49,340 bases of DNA from JBDRNO01 sp043811005 (lineage in GTDB: Bacteria; Bacteroidota; Bacteroidia; NORP154). Location of the stretch: the NCBI GenBank assembly GCA_043811005.1, contig JBDRNO010000147.1, positions 1 to 49,340 on the forward strand, written 5' to 3'. Positions 41,057 to 49,340 of the stretch are shown here, in pieces; within the stretch, counting starts at the first letter, position 1, and every line of letters begins with the position of its first letter. The notes below the pieces were generated by a model that saw nothing but the letters and a program-made list of their open reading frames with translations, searched no databases and was not told the origin of the DNA. A program made the translations under genes and the position numbers.

Positions 41057-43204
41057 TCAATAGAACTTATACCTCTCATCCACAATATTCGCCTTATCCT
41101 TTAATGCCTCAAAAACTTCATAATCAACCCTCATCTGCATATTTCTTGTCTGCCGGGATTGGTTGGGGGAATAGTTATCAATGGGAGGAGGGGCGCTGAT
41201 AGAATCGAGAACAACCACATAAACCCCAAGGTTACCTTTTACCGGGTAGGATATTTCCAGGGGCTTCAAACCGAAAATACTGCCGATCAGTTCCGGCTCC
41301 TTGCCTAGGCCGGGGATGCTAAACGAGGAGAAAGAAAGATTGTCAATTTTTTCAACAGTTAGATTTAAACTCTCATCATTGGCAGACAGGTTATGTGCCA
41401 GGTCATCTATGTTTTTATCATCATTTGCAATTATCTTGTTAATGATCATTTTAGCTTTTTTCTCTTTTATTGCCCCTACTTCAATCTCTGTTCTGATCTG
41501 TTCAAGGGGGGCAAATCCTTTTTCCTTGACTTCAGCCAAAATAGCCACTACGAACTTATTCCCAAACTCAAAAGGTCCGGAAACAGTTCCTTTCTTAACC
41601 CTAAATGCCCAACGGATCAGCTCTCTAGGAGATTCCAGCCCGATAATGGTCCTTTCATTTTCTGTAAGCTCATCTGCAATTCTAGTAGTTAATCCCATTT
41701 TTATAACTGCTTTATCAAAAGATGCCTTATCGGTGTTTTTTCCGGCAAACCTGTTTGCTTTTGCATATATAGCTGCGAATGTCTTGGCACTCGGTTCAAT
41801 TTGCCTGTCTATAATAGCTACGCGGACCTTTTTTACCCGCTCACCCAAATCAAGGATTTCTATCAGGTGAGCGCCAAACTGTGTTTCAACTACCAATAGT
41901 TCACCTTTTTCTCCTGCAAAGCACGAATCATTAAATGGTTTTACCATTGTACCTTCGGTGAACCATCCCACATCACCATCATTCGCAGCTGAGCCGGGGT
42001 CTTCAGACACGCTTTTTGCAAGTTCAGCAAAGGCCCTTCCTCCTTGAATTAATTTTTTCAAACTGTCTGCTTTAGCCAAGTGTGTTGTATCACGTCTGCC
42101 TGAATGTTTTATCAGGATATGACGGGCTTTAACCGAGTCAGGCCTGTATTGCACATCAATCAATTTAGCTATTTTATATGCACCTTCTTCCAAATATGGA
42201 CCAACAATTGTTCCGCTTCCTTCTGCTATAGAGTCGGGGTAGGCACTAAACATTATGGAATCAATCTGGTCCGACAGAATACCCTGAGTGAAATAGCTGT
42301 CATTAAATCTGGTATCGGCATTCATATTGACAAATAATCCGGCATCTTCAACATTCTCAATCTCCTTGAATTTCTCTTTTATTTTAGTGATCCAGTCAAA
42401 GAGATCCAGAGTGTCATCTCTCGTAGGCAAAACATCAAATGTCACATACTCAATGGCTCTCGAAGCTTGTTGTTCATAATTTTTTTCATGCTCGTTATAG
42501 TATTTTTTTATATCTTTTTCAGTAACGTTAACCACACTATCCGGTATAGAAAGATACTTTTGAACAACATACCGGAACCTGGCAATTCTGTTGTTGTCTG
42601 AATGATCTTTTTTAGCTTGACTGGTTGTAACAAACAGTCCCTTTTTGATTAAATTATTGTACTTAGCAGCCATCTGCTCTTTTTTGATGGCTTTCTCGAA
42701 AATGATCCACTTAGCACGTGTAGCCCCTGTTTGGTCGTTATCCATGTTTTTCAGGAAGTTTCTAACATTCACAGGATTAAATTCACCGGTTTCGGGGTTT
42801 GAGAACGCTTGTATAATGCTTGGATGAGGGTTACTGCCCGTAATCAGATCAAACATCTCATCCGCGTGAACAGCAATGCCAAGCTCATCATATTCAATAC
42901 TCATAATAAGTTCATTGAGCAATTGCGACCATGTTTGCTCTCTCAGCATATCTATGGTTGCCTGGTCGAGATTTGTCAGTTTGGCTTGTTCTTTATAGTT
43001 GTCAATGGCTTCCTGAACCCTTTGATTATAAGACAGTGCGGGGATGGTTTCACCGGCTATTTCACCAATTTCATATTGTCCACCGCTGAGCAATGAACCT
43101 CCGGGACCTAAGAGATCCCCCAAAACAAAAGCCATTATTGCTATACCAATTACTATCGTAATAAGTAGACCACCACGTTTTCGGATTGTTCCAATTATTG
43201 CCAT
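41057..43204 (-). CDS. Membrane-anchored periplasmic PpiC-type foldase (PpiD/SurA-like)
   Basis: This 715-residue protein opens with a single membrane anchor (about 12-32, GGLLITIVIGIAIMAFVLGDLL). A SurA_N-like helical region follows (about 50-240). The parvulin peptidyl-prolyl isomerase domain is at about 355-460 (KARHILIKHSG, GRAFAELAKSVSEDPGSAANDGDVGWFTEGTMVKPFNDSCF, VVETQFGAHLIEIL). Residues about 480-640 probably form a second, degenerate parvulin-like part. It assists folding of outer membrane and secreted proteins. Last gene of a three-gene minus-strand run (52-nt gap after the CorC-type gene). Confidence 0.92.
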   Translation of the reverse strand: MAIIGTIRKRGGLLITIVIGIAIMAFVLGDLLGPGGSLLSGGQYEIGEIAGETIPALSYNQRVQEAIDNYKEQAKLTNLDQATIDMLREQTWSQLLNELIMSIEYDELGIAVHADEMFDLITGSNPHPSIIQAFSNPETGEFNPVNVRNFLKNMDNDQTGATRAKWIIFEKAIKKEQMAAKYNNLIKKGLFVTTSQAKKDHSDNNRIARFRYVVQKYLSIPDSVVNVTEKDIKKYYNEHEKNYEQQASRAIEYVTFDVLPTRDDTLDLFDWITKIKEKFKEIENVEDAGLFVNMNADTRFNDSYFTQGILSDQIDSIMFSAYPDSIAEGSGTIVGPYLEEGAYKIAKLIDVQYRPDSVKARHILIKHSGRRDTTHLAKADSLKKLIQGGRAFAELAKSVSEDPGSAANDGDVGWFTEGTMVKPFNDSCFAGEKGELLVVETQFGAHLIEILDLGERVKKVRVAIIDRQIEPSAKTFAAIYAKANRFAGKNTDKASFDKAVIKMGLTTRIADELTENERTIIGLESPRELIRWAFRVKKGTVSGPFEFGNKFVVAILAEVKEKGFAPLEQIRTEIEVGAIKEKKAKMIINKIIANDDKNIDDLAHNLSANDESLNLTVEKIDNLSFSSFSIPGLGKEPELIGSIFGLKPLEISYPVKGNLGVYVVVLDSISAPPPIDNYSPNQSRQTRNMQMRVDYEVFEALKDKANIVDERYKFY

Positions 43205-43256
43205 GATTGTTGTTTGTTATTTGAATGTAAACAATAAAAAATTAGATTCTGTTCAA

Positions 43257-44588
43257 TTAGGATGGCGAAGATACAAATTTTCCAATCTTATAATCTCCAA
43301 ATTTTTCAATCTTCAAATTAACTACTTCAATACGGGTTTCACTGACATCAGTTACAGTAAAAACAAAAAATCCTATGCCGGTACCGGTAACTTCGCTGTT
43401 TCGGATGGGGATTTTTATTTGTTTATTGAATTGGGGTATACTTTCGTGATGGTGAATTATTAATCCTGAGAGGGTTTCATATTCTTCATGTTCAGGGAGA
43501 TTGAGATTGTACTTATCGTTGAGGTAATCAATTTCCAATCTTCCTGAAAATATATATTCCTTATCATTGATCTTTTTCTCGATCAAATTCATGACATCGT
43601 GTTCGTCCATTATTTCACCGAAAATTTCTTCCATAACATCTTCTGTAGTAACAATGCCCGCTGTTCCGCCAAATTCATCCACTACTACGGCAATGCTTCT
43701 TTGTTGCTTTATAAGTTTTTTTAAAAGTTCAGTTGCAGCCATTGTCTCAGGAACCATTGATACCGGAAGTAAAATTGAGTCGATATTTATTGGCTGTTTA
43801 AATAATTCATACGAGTGTATGTATCCGGTAATTTGATCAATGTCGTCCTTGTATATAAGGATCTTGGAGAGCCCGGTATCAATAAAATTTTGTTTTAAGA
43901 CATCTATTGATTCGTTTGCATCCAATGCAACTATCTCTGTTCGCGGGATCATACATTCTCTTAACTTTACCTTGGAAAAATCAAGTGCATTCCGGAATAT
44001 TTGAATTTCGGGATATATCTCATCATCCTCATTTTTCAGGGAAGAGCTTTCTTTGATAAAATTGTCAAGGTCAACCCTGCCGAAAACAGGTTTCTCTTCA
44101 AGAATCTTGACATTAAAAATTTTTTTTAAGGTTAATTTTGATAAACCAATAATTAAATACACCAAAGGATAGAAAAGATAATATATGATCAAGGCTGGTA
44201 TAGCAAAAAAGTTGAGGATACGGTTGGGATTGACACGAAAAAGTGTTTTAGGGATAAATTCCGCGGTCACCAATATAAATAAAGTTGCAAGAATGGTCTG
44301 AATAATAAAAATGGGGATCTCAGTGGTTGTAACTATTTCGATTATGGGTTTAAGAATTTTAGCCATAAAAATACCATAAACAACAAGAGCTATGTTATTG
44401 CCCACTAACATCGTTCCAATAAAACGTGACGGGTACTTCATAAAACGGGATATTATCCTGGCAGGTAACAGTCCTTGTTTATTCTGCAATTCTATCAGGA
44501 GCTTATTTGCAGAGACAAAGGCGATCTCAATGCCGGAGAAAAAAGCAGAAAACAGTAATGTTATTAATATAATCGATAAATCAACCAT
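43257..44588 (-). CDS. CNNM/CBS-domain CorC/HlyC-type membrane protein
   Basis: This 443-residue protein has an N-terminal DUF21/CNNM domain (about 1-180) with three to four spans (IILITLLFSAFFSGIEIAFVSANKLLIEL, FIGTMLVGNNIALVVYGIF, ATLFILVTAEFIPKTLFRVNP). A CBS pair is at about 205-330 (LRECMIPRTEIVALDANE, GGTAGIVTTEDVMEEIFGEIMDEHD). A CorC_HlyC domain lies at about 345-430. The family is linked to magnesium/cobalt transport; hemolysin naming is historical. In several Bacteroidota the gene neighbours a PpiD-type foldase, as here. Confidence 0.92.
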   Translation of the reverse strand: MVDLSIILITLLFSAFFSGIEIAFVSANKLLIELQNKQGLLPARIISRFMKYPSRFIGTMLVGNNIALVVYGIFMAKILKPIIEIVTTTEIPIFIIQTILATLFILVTAEFIPKTLFRVNPNRILNFFAIPALIIYYLFYPLVYLIIGLSKLTLKKIFNVKILEEKPVFGRVDLDNFIKESSSLKNEDDEIYPEIQIFRNALDFSKVKLRECMIPRTEIVALDANESIDVLKQNFIDTGLSKILIYKDDIDQITGYIHSYELFKQPINIDSILLPVSMVPETMAATELLKKLIKQQRSIAVVVDEFGGTAGIVTTEDVMEEIFGEIMDEHDVMNLIEKKINDKEYIFSGRLEIDYLNDKYNLNLPEHEEYETLSGLIIHHHESIPQFNKQIKIPIRNSEVTGTGIGFFVFTVTDVSETRIEVVNLKIEKFGDYKIGKFVSSPS

Positions 44589-44608
44589 TTATTCTGTTTC
44601 ATAAATAA

Positions 44609-44947
44609 TTAAAGATCATTCTGTTTTTTTTCTATTTTGATTCTCTTCCATCTTCTTAGAGCATACATTATGCCTGCTACAAATGTAAATATAAAAAACA
44701 TGTAACTTTCTCCAATTCCTTTTATTTTAGTCTCATAAGCTCCTGCCAAAATGGATAATATAGCTATGATAAGCCATAATATCTCAGCGACCTTGATCAT
44801 TTTATGCGCTTTTTGGGGGTTCATTTGTCTGGAATAATGGAATAATGGAAAAATTAGGTAAAGATAATATACTCCTAAAAGATTTCCTAAATCTTCAGGA
44901 TTTAGGAAATCCGGTTTTAAAAAAATGATGATATAGAGAAAACCCAC
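44609..44947 (-). CDS. Small hypothetical membrane protein
   Basis: This 112-residue protein has three probable spans (about 20-38, 52-70, 79-97) and a basic C-terminus (RRWKRIKIEKKQ), which should face the cytoplasm. No family recognised. It ends 21 nt before the CorC-type gene and is probably co-transcribed with it. It is divergent from the large SBBP gene. Confidence 0.68.
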   Translation of the reverse strand: MGFLYIIIFLKPDFLNPEDLGNLLGVYYLYLIFPLFHYSRQMNPQKAHKMIKVAEILWLIIAILSILAGAYETKIKGIGESYMFFIFTFVAGIMYALRRWKRIKIEKKQNDL

Positions 44948-45029
44948 TTTTGCGTATTTTGAAGAAAATGATGATCTTGTATTTAAAAAGTTGTATTTTT
45001 ATATTTCGAAAGTCAAACAATCTACCCGT

Positions 45030-47531
45030 ATGAAATTTCAACACCACTCTTCCCTCACCTGCCCGGTAACAGAACGCTCCGTGGAAATCTGCACTCCTGA
45101 AGTTTCAGCTTTTAAAAAATTTCCGGCTCAATTAACCAAAACACTGTATTTTATTCTTTTTATTCTGATTTTAATACCTGCATATTCAACCGGGCAGGCA
45201 TACAAATGGGCAAAGAGTATCGGAAGCACCTCTAGTGACAATAGTTACAGCATCACTACCGATGCCTGGGGAAATATTTATATCACCGGGTATTTTTATA
45301 ACACAGCCGACTTTGACCCGGGTACCGATACCGCTTACCTCACGTCCGTTGGTATGTATGACATCTTTTTTGCCAAGTATAACAGTAGCGGAAATTACTT
45401 ATGGGCGAAAAGTATCGGAAGCACAGGGTTTGACTATGGTTACTGCATCACCACCGACCCCACAGGAAGCGGGGATATTTATATTACCGGAAAATTCAAT
45501 GATTCAGCCGACTTTGATCCGGGTGCCGGCACAGCTATCCTGACAAGTACCGGTGATAAAGATATTTTTTTCGCTAAATATGACAGCGCCGGCAACTACC
45601 TGTGGGCTAAAAACATCGGAAGCGCCTCTAGTGATAATGGGCACAGCATCACTGTTGATGTCTCTGGAAATGTTTATATCACCGGGGATTTTTATAACAC
45701 AGCCGATTTTGACCCTGGAGCAGGCACCGCTAACCTTACACCCGTTGGAATGTATGACATCTTTTTAGCCAAATATGACAGCAGCGGTAACTACTTGTGG
45801 GCAAAACGGCTCGGAAGTCCGGATTTTGATTGTGGCTATAGCATCACTACTGACGAATCTAGTAATGTGTTGATTACAGGCTCTTTCCAGGGCACTGTTG
45901 ACTTTGACCCTGGACCAGGCACGGCAAACCTGATAAGTGCAGGTTATGATGACATCTTTTTAGCCAAATACGACCCCAGTGGCAACTACATCTGGGCAAA
46001 GAACATTGGAAGCATAAATAATGACTATGGTTTCAGCATCACCACTGACGGCTCGGAAAATGTTTATGTTACCGGTACTTTTTATGACACAGCCGACTTT
46101 GACCCGAGTGCAGGAATCGCAAATCTCTCAAGTGCAGGTGAGGAAGACATCTTTTTCGCTAAATATAACAGCAGCGGAAGCTACCTGTGGGCAAAACGGC
46201 TTGGAAGCAAAGATAATGATGGGGGTTACAGCATCACCACTGATGGCTCTGGAAATGTTTATATTACCGGGTATTTATCAGACACAGCAGACTTTGACCC
46301 TGGACCGGACACAGCAAACCTGATAAGCGCTGGTTATGATGACATCTTTTTCGCTAAATATAACAGCAACGGAAGCTACCTGTGGGCAAAACGGCTCGGA
46401 AGCGCATCTTATGAGCGAAGTTACAGTATCATCGCAGGTACATCTGGCAGTGTTTATATCACCGGGTATTTCCAGGGCGCAACCGACTTTGACCCGGGAG
46501 AAGGCTCCGCTTACCTTACAGGCGTTGGCGGTTCGTCTGACATTTTTTTTGCTAAATATGGTCCATGTAATACTATATCCTCTTTTACTCAAACCGCAAC
46601 CACAATTTGCGAAGGCGACTCTGTCAGTTTCACAAATACAAGCACGGAAGCTATCACTTATCAATGGCAGGAAGATAGTGTTACCTTCAGCACTTCTATA
46701 AACACTTCGAGAATTTTTGATACAATAGGTACATGCTCCATAACACTAATTGCCGCTAAAAGTAGCTGTTTCGATACGTCAGGGGTAATTATTACAGTAA
46801 ATCCGGCATTAACTGACAGCATTTCATGCACGGTAACCTGCTATAATGATTCAACCGGTTCTGCCACAGTCACACCAACAGAAGGCATCTTACCCTTTAC
46901 ATACCTTTGGGATGATCCTGACTCTCAAACTGATACCACGGCAACCGGACTGGCAGCGGGGTTGTATTATGTTACTATTACAGATTATTTCGGATGTTTA
47001 ACAACTGATAGTGTCAGCATCATTGAAGCGCCTGAATTAACTGCAATCAATTCAAGTAACAAAGCCATGTGTTTGGGCACTTGTGATGGTGATGCTACTG
47101 TAGTCCCATCAGGTGGAAAATCTCCCTATACCTATGCCTGGGATGACCCTTCATTCCAAACAACTGCAACTGCTACAGGGCTGTGTGCAGGTACGTTTAA
47201 TGTTACGGTCACCGATAACAACGATTGCCCTATCACAGTAGCTGCTGAAGTGAGTTTGATACGTATATTGTTCCTGCCTTCGGCATTCTCGCCTAACGGT
47301 GACGGTCAGAATGATATATTATATGCCAGAGGCGACCTGCAATCGCTATACCTTGCCATCTACAGCCGCTGGGGAGAAAAAGTATTTGAGACCGAAGACC
47401 AGGGCATTGGCTGGGACGGCAGGTTCAGAGGTAAACCGGTAAACAGCGATTCGTATACATATTATTTGAAGGCAACTTTGTATCATGGAGAGGTGGTTGA
47501 AGAAACCGGGGATGTTATATTGGTTAGATGA
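45030..47531 (+). CDS. T9SS-exported SBBP/SprB-repeat protein with gliding-motility C-terminal domain
   Basis: This 833-residue protein (from ATG 45030, MKFQHHSS) has an export segment (TLYFILFILILIPAYSTGQ) and seven SBBP-type repeats of about 64 residues (AKSIGS---D-GYSITTD-SGNVYITGYF-DTADFDPG--TANL-S-G-DIFFAKY). A PKD-like domain follows (SFTQTATTICEGDSVSFTN), then two SprB repeats (DSTGSATVTPTEGILPFTYLW; GTCDGDATVVPSGGKSPYTY). The type B CHU_C T9SS sorting domain is last (FLPSAFSPNGDGQNDILYA ... SRWGEKVFET ... GWDGRF ... GDVILVR). It is probably a surface adhesin or structural protein. The longer frame begins at 44991. It is directly followed by a PorP/SprF gene, the usual partner of such type B cargo. 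Confidence 0.9.
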   Translation: MKFQHHSSLTCPVTERSVEICTPEVSAFKKFPAQLTKTLYFILFILILIPAYSTGQAYKWAKSIGSTSSDNSYSITTDAWGNIYITGYFYNTADFDPGTDTAYLTSVGMYDIFFAKYNSSGNYLWAKSIGSTGFDYGYCITTDPTGSGDIYITGKFNDSADFDPGAGTAILTSTGDKDIFFAKYDSAGNYLWAKNIGSASSDNGHSITVDVSGNVYITGDFYNTADFDPGAGTANLTPVGMYDIFLAKYDSSGNYLWAKRLGSPDFDCGYSITTDESSNVLITGSFQGTVDFDPGPGTANLISAGYDDIFLAKYDPSGNYIWAKNIGSINNDYGFSITTDGSENVYVTGTFYDTADFDPSAGIANLSSAGEEDIFFAKYNSSGSYLWAKRLGSKDNDGGYSITTDGSGNVYITGYLSDTADFDPGPDTANLISAGYDDIFFAKYNSNGSYLWAKRLGSASYERSYSIIAGTSGSVYITGYFQGATDFDPGEGSAYLTGVGGSSDIFFAKYGPCNTISSFTQTATTICEGDSVSFTNTSTEAITYQWQEDSVTFSTSINTSRIFDTIGTCSITLIAAKSSCFDTSGVIITVNPALTDSISCTVTCYNDSTGSATVTPTEGILPFTYLWDDPDSQTDTTATGLAAGLYYVTITDYFGCLTTDSVSIIEAPELTAINSSNKAMCLGTCDGDATVVPSGGKSPYTYAWDDPSFQTTATATGLCAGTFNVTVTDNNDCPITVAAEVSLIRILFLPSAFSPNGDGQNDILYARGDLQSLYLAIYSRWGEKVFETEDQGIGWDGRFRGKPVNSDSYTYYLKATLYHGEVVEETGDVILVR
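45220..46560 (+). repeat. In-gene tandem repeats of about 190 bp (SBBP units)
   Basis: Seven units starting with GGAAGC and including GACTTTGACCC and GACATCTTTTT-GC-AAATA. High DNA similarity between units suggests recombination-prone coding DNA. Confidence 0.85.
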
Positions 47532-47627
47532 TTTTATCTGCGAATTTTATACGAATATAAAAAATGTTCAATATTGAATATTAAATGGTTTTAGAGTTAT
47601 AGGGTTTGGGGCAAACCACCCCTAAAT

Positions 47628-47645
47628 CCCCGCCAGCTGGCGGGG
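47628..47645. repeat. REP-like palindrome CCCCGCCAGCTGGCGGGG
   Basis: Perfect 18-bp palindrome with the same core as 8062 and 28122. A further inverted pair CCCCCTTTAGGGG lies at about 47705-47717. Confidence 0.85.
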
Positions 47646-47789
47646 ACTTATAAGCAGAAATTCACAGCAACTCAAAGTTTTTTTAGTGAGCATAGGGTAT
47701 AAAGCCCCCTTTAGGGGATTTGGGGGTGAAAACAGGTTTGAGCCGAAACCACTCCTAAATCTTCTAAAAGGAACTTAACATTTTTACCA

Positions 47790-48791
47790 ATGAAAAACCT
47801 TATTATAATTCTATTTTCTGTCTGCCTCCTTTTAGCTCAGGTATTCAGAACCCCAAGCTTTGCACAGGACGCTCACTTTTCACAATTCTATACCGCCCCT
47901 TTATTACTTAATCCAGGCGCTACGGGGGCATTTTTCGGGAATATCAGGGCGGGGCTCAATTTCCGTAACCAATGGAACAGTATCGGCTCTCCTTTCCAAA
48001 CATACAGCGCATCAATAGAAAAGGTGTTGCTTAAAGAACAGGAAAAGGGGAAATATCTTGGTGTTGGCTTACAGATGTTCACTGACAGGGCAGGGTATGG
48101 GGCTTTAAAACGAACCAAGTTTGATGTTTCTATATCGTATAATGCTAAACTGAATGAAAAGAATAACCTTGCACTTGGATTACAGGGGGGATTTGCCCAA
48201 AGAGGAATAGATTATACTCAATTAACATGGGATAATCAATACGATGGCATACAGTTTGTCGGGGGGCTGAGTTCCGGTGAGACATTAAATTCAAATGTTT
48301 ATTATATAGATCTCTCCAGCGGTATGTTGTGGAATTACCGTATCAATGACAAGGCAGGAGTTAGTGCCGGTGTTGGCTTATTTCACCTCAACAAACCCGA
48401 ACAATCATTACTGGCTAACAGCGAAGGTGAAAAATTAGATTTTAAAATGATCATTCACGGGGAAGGCAGGTACGTTAAAAACGATAAAACAATTATATAT
48501 CCAAATCTCCTGTTCATACAACAGGGAAGCATGTATCAAATAAATGCAGGAGCCATTGTAAAGAAATTGGTAAAGGAAGGCTCAAAATACACGGGATATA
48601 TCAAAGGAAATGCCATTTGCTTCGGTGGTTATTTCCGGTTCAACGATGCCATTATCATAGTCACTGCCTTTGAAATAGAGGACTGGAAACTGGGGTTGAG
48701 CTATGATGTAAATATCTCCCCCCTGAGTAAAGCAACCACCGGAAGGGGCGGTTTTGAAATATCTATTGTGTACCGCCCTATTCCTGATTAG
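47790..48791 (+). CDS. PorP/SprF-family type IX secretion outer membrane protein
   Basis: This 333-residue protein has a signal peptide ending near SFAQ and the hallmark start of PorP/SprF: DAHFSQFYTAPLLLNPGATGAFFGNIRAGLNFRNQW. Barrel strands follow (YLGVGLQMFTDRAGYGALKRTKFDVSISYNAKL, NLALGLQGGFAQRGIDY), ending with GGFEISIVYRPIPD. In Flavobacterium, SprF-type proteins attach T9SS type B cargo to the cell surface, which fits the position right after a CHU_C-domain gene. The 258-nt gap upstream carries repeats, so co-transcription with the cargo is uncertain. Confidence 0.94.
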   Translation: MKNLIIILFSVCLLLAQVFRTPSFAQDAHFSQFYTAPLLLNPGATGAFFGNIRAGLNFRNQWNSIGSPFQTYSASIEKVLLKEQEKGKYLGVGLQMFTDRAGYGALKRTKFDVSISYNAKLNEKNNLALGLQGGFAQRGIDYTQLTWDNQYDGIQFVGGLSSGETLNSNVYYIDLSSGMLWNYRINDKAGVSAGVGLFHLNKPEQSLLANSEGEKLDFKMIIHGEGRYVKNDKTIIYPNLLFIQQGSMYQINAGAIVKKLVKEGSKYTGYIKGNAICFGGYFRFNDAIIIVTAFEIEDWKLGLSYDVNISPLSKATTGRGGFEISIVYRPIPD

Positions 48792-48833
48792 TTCTGATAT
48801 TGTAACATAAATTCTAATAATCAAGTAGAGAGT

Positions 48834-49340
48834 TTAGCGTATTAGGGTAACATGCCCAATATATTGATACCTGTTTTTATTTAAAACTCGCGTTTTGATA
48901 AGCCAGATATATACATCCTCCTGTGCAGCCACTTTGCCATTGTTTACACTGCCATCCCAGCCCTGCTTTATGTCATGGGTCTCATAGATAAGTTCACCCC
49001 ATCTGTTGTAAATGTAAAGCATGAATTCATCAATATTAGAATCAAAACCTATTCCCTGCGGGAAGAAGATGTCATTTTTGCCGTCATTGTTTGGAGTAAA
49101 AGCGTTTGATATAAATAATGTAAAATCGTTTTCAATCACTATATCCCTGGTAATGGAATCAAGACAGCCGAAAATATTCTCAACGATCAGCTCAACAGCG
49201 TATGTTCCCGTTTCTGTATCATTATATGTATGAATGGTGTCAAAGCCCTTCCATGTTGCATTATCGCCAAAATCCCAATAGGAATAAACTGCCCCGGATG
49301 AAAGATTTGTGAAAGTTACAAATGGGAATAATATAGTTGT
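48834..49340 (-). CDS. PKD / CHU_C-domain T9SS cargo, N-terminus outside the window
   Basis: The C-terminal 168 residues are present and the frame runs off the right edge. A PKD domain (VTFTNLSSGAVYSYWDFGDN ... GTYAVELIVENIFGCLDS) is followed by a type B sorting domain (FISNAFTPNNDGKNDIFFP ... YIYNRWGELIYETHDIKQGWDG ... YIGHVTLIR). An internal Met at 49139 is not the start, because coding continues unbroken upstream. The product should be a large surface protein exported by the T9SS. It converges with the PorP/SprF gene. Confidence 0.88.
   Translation of the reverse strand, partial: TTILFPFVTFTNLSSGAVYSYWDFGDNATWKGFDTIHTYNDTETGTYAVELIVENIFGCLDSITRDIVIENDFTLFISNAFTPNNDGKNDIFFPQGIGFDSNIDEFMLYIYNRWGELIYETHDIKQGWDGSVNNGKVAAQEDVYIWLIKTRVLNKNRYQYIGHVTLIR

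Noticed and set aside
41301..41870. Open plus-strand frame of 189 codons under the PpiD-type gene
   Set aside because: It lies antisense within a well-supported foldase domain; composition is typical of an opposite-strand shadow.

Overview
The window looks like a piece of a Bacteroidota chromosome (by eye A+T-rich, more so in the first 10 kb). The evidence is a MurF-alanine racemase fusion, type IX secretion (T9SS) C-terminal domains of both kinds, PorP/SprF and SprB-repeat proteins, a CarboxypepD_reg-fronted TonB-dependent receptor, the purH / mreBCD / mrdA / rodA block, and promoter boxes of the TAnnTTTG type. No tRNA, rRNA or CRISPR array was seen.

Region 1 (1-10170) is accessory DNA. A complete IS21-family element (1-2448, istA-istB, long two-part terminal repeats) starts exactly at the window edge and leaves only the 3' end of a target gene. 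After it comes what I read as an integron-like gene-cassette array without an integrase in view. Single genes or small operons (unknown 356-aa protein; unknown 202-aa protein; membrane protein plus TPR/SpoIIE phosphatase; hipB-hipS-hipT toxin-antitoxin operon) are each bounded by short cassette-specific inverted ends, and are separated by recurring non-coding sites. The sites are of two kinds: a 235-nt kind in two aligned full copies plus a broken third, and a 58-66-nt kind in two copies that share the core TAGCGCAANCGTTG. Only the outermost bases of each site vary, and they match the far end of the same cassette, as expected if the units were assembled by site-specific recombination. One two-gene unit has 25-nt ends that are inverted matches at 24 of 25 positions. 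The hip operon has three near-identical 16-bp palindromes exactly 61 bp apart.

Region 2 (10385-18945, mostly minus strand) is chromosomal housekeeping and envelope: TonB receptor, DAHP synthase/chorismate mutase, MORN-repeat protein, quinone-type oxidoreductase, RsmI, M28 peptidase and an acidic conserved protein. Region 3 (19062-29420) holds thymidine kinase, MurF-Alr (interrupted in frame by repeat-derived palindromes), secreted propeller proteins, a T9SS-exported GH114/TM1410-type protein, beta-barrel proteins and a MacB/FtsX-type permease.

Region 4 (29677-39619) is the purH plus cell-elongation cluster (MreB, MreC, MreD, PBP2, RodA), with a T9SS-exported M1 aminopeptidase between purH and mreB. 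Region 5 (39880-49340) has a frameshifted second TPR/SpoIIE phosphatase, a minus-strand operon (small membrane protein, CorC/HlyC-type protein, PpiD/SurA-type foldase), and a T9SS pair (SBBP/SprB adhesin-like protein with gliding-motility C-terminal domain, then PorP/SprF). The window ends inside a further PKD/CHU_C-type protein.

Intergenic DNA carries many small palindromic repeats (CCGCCAGCTGGCGG family, GTAGAGACGC family, long imperfect hairpins), some of which have entered coding sequence.
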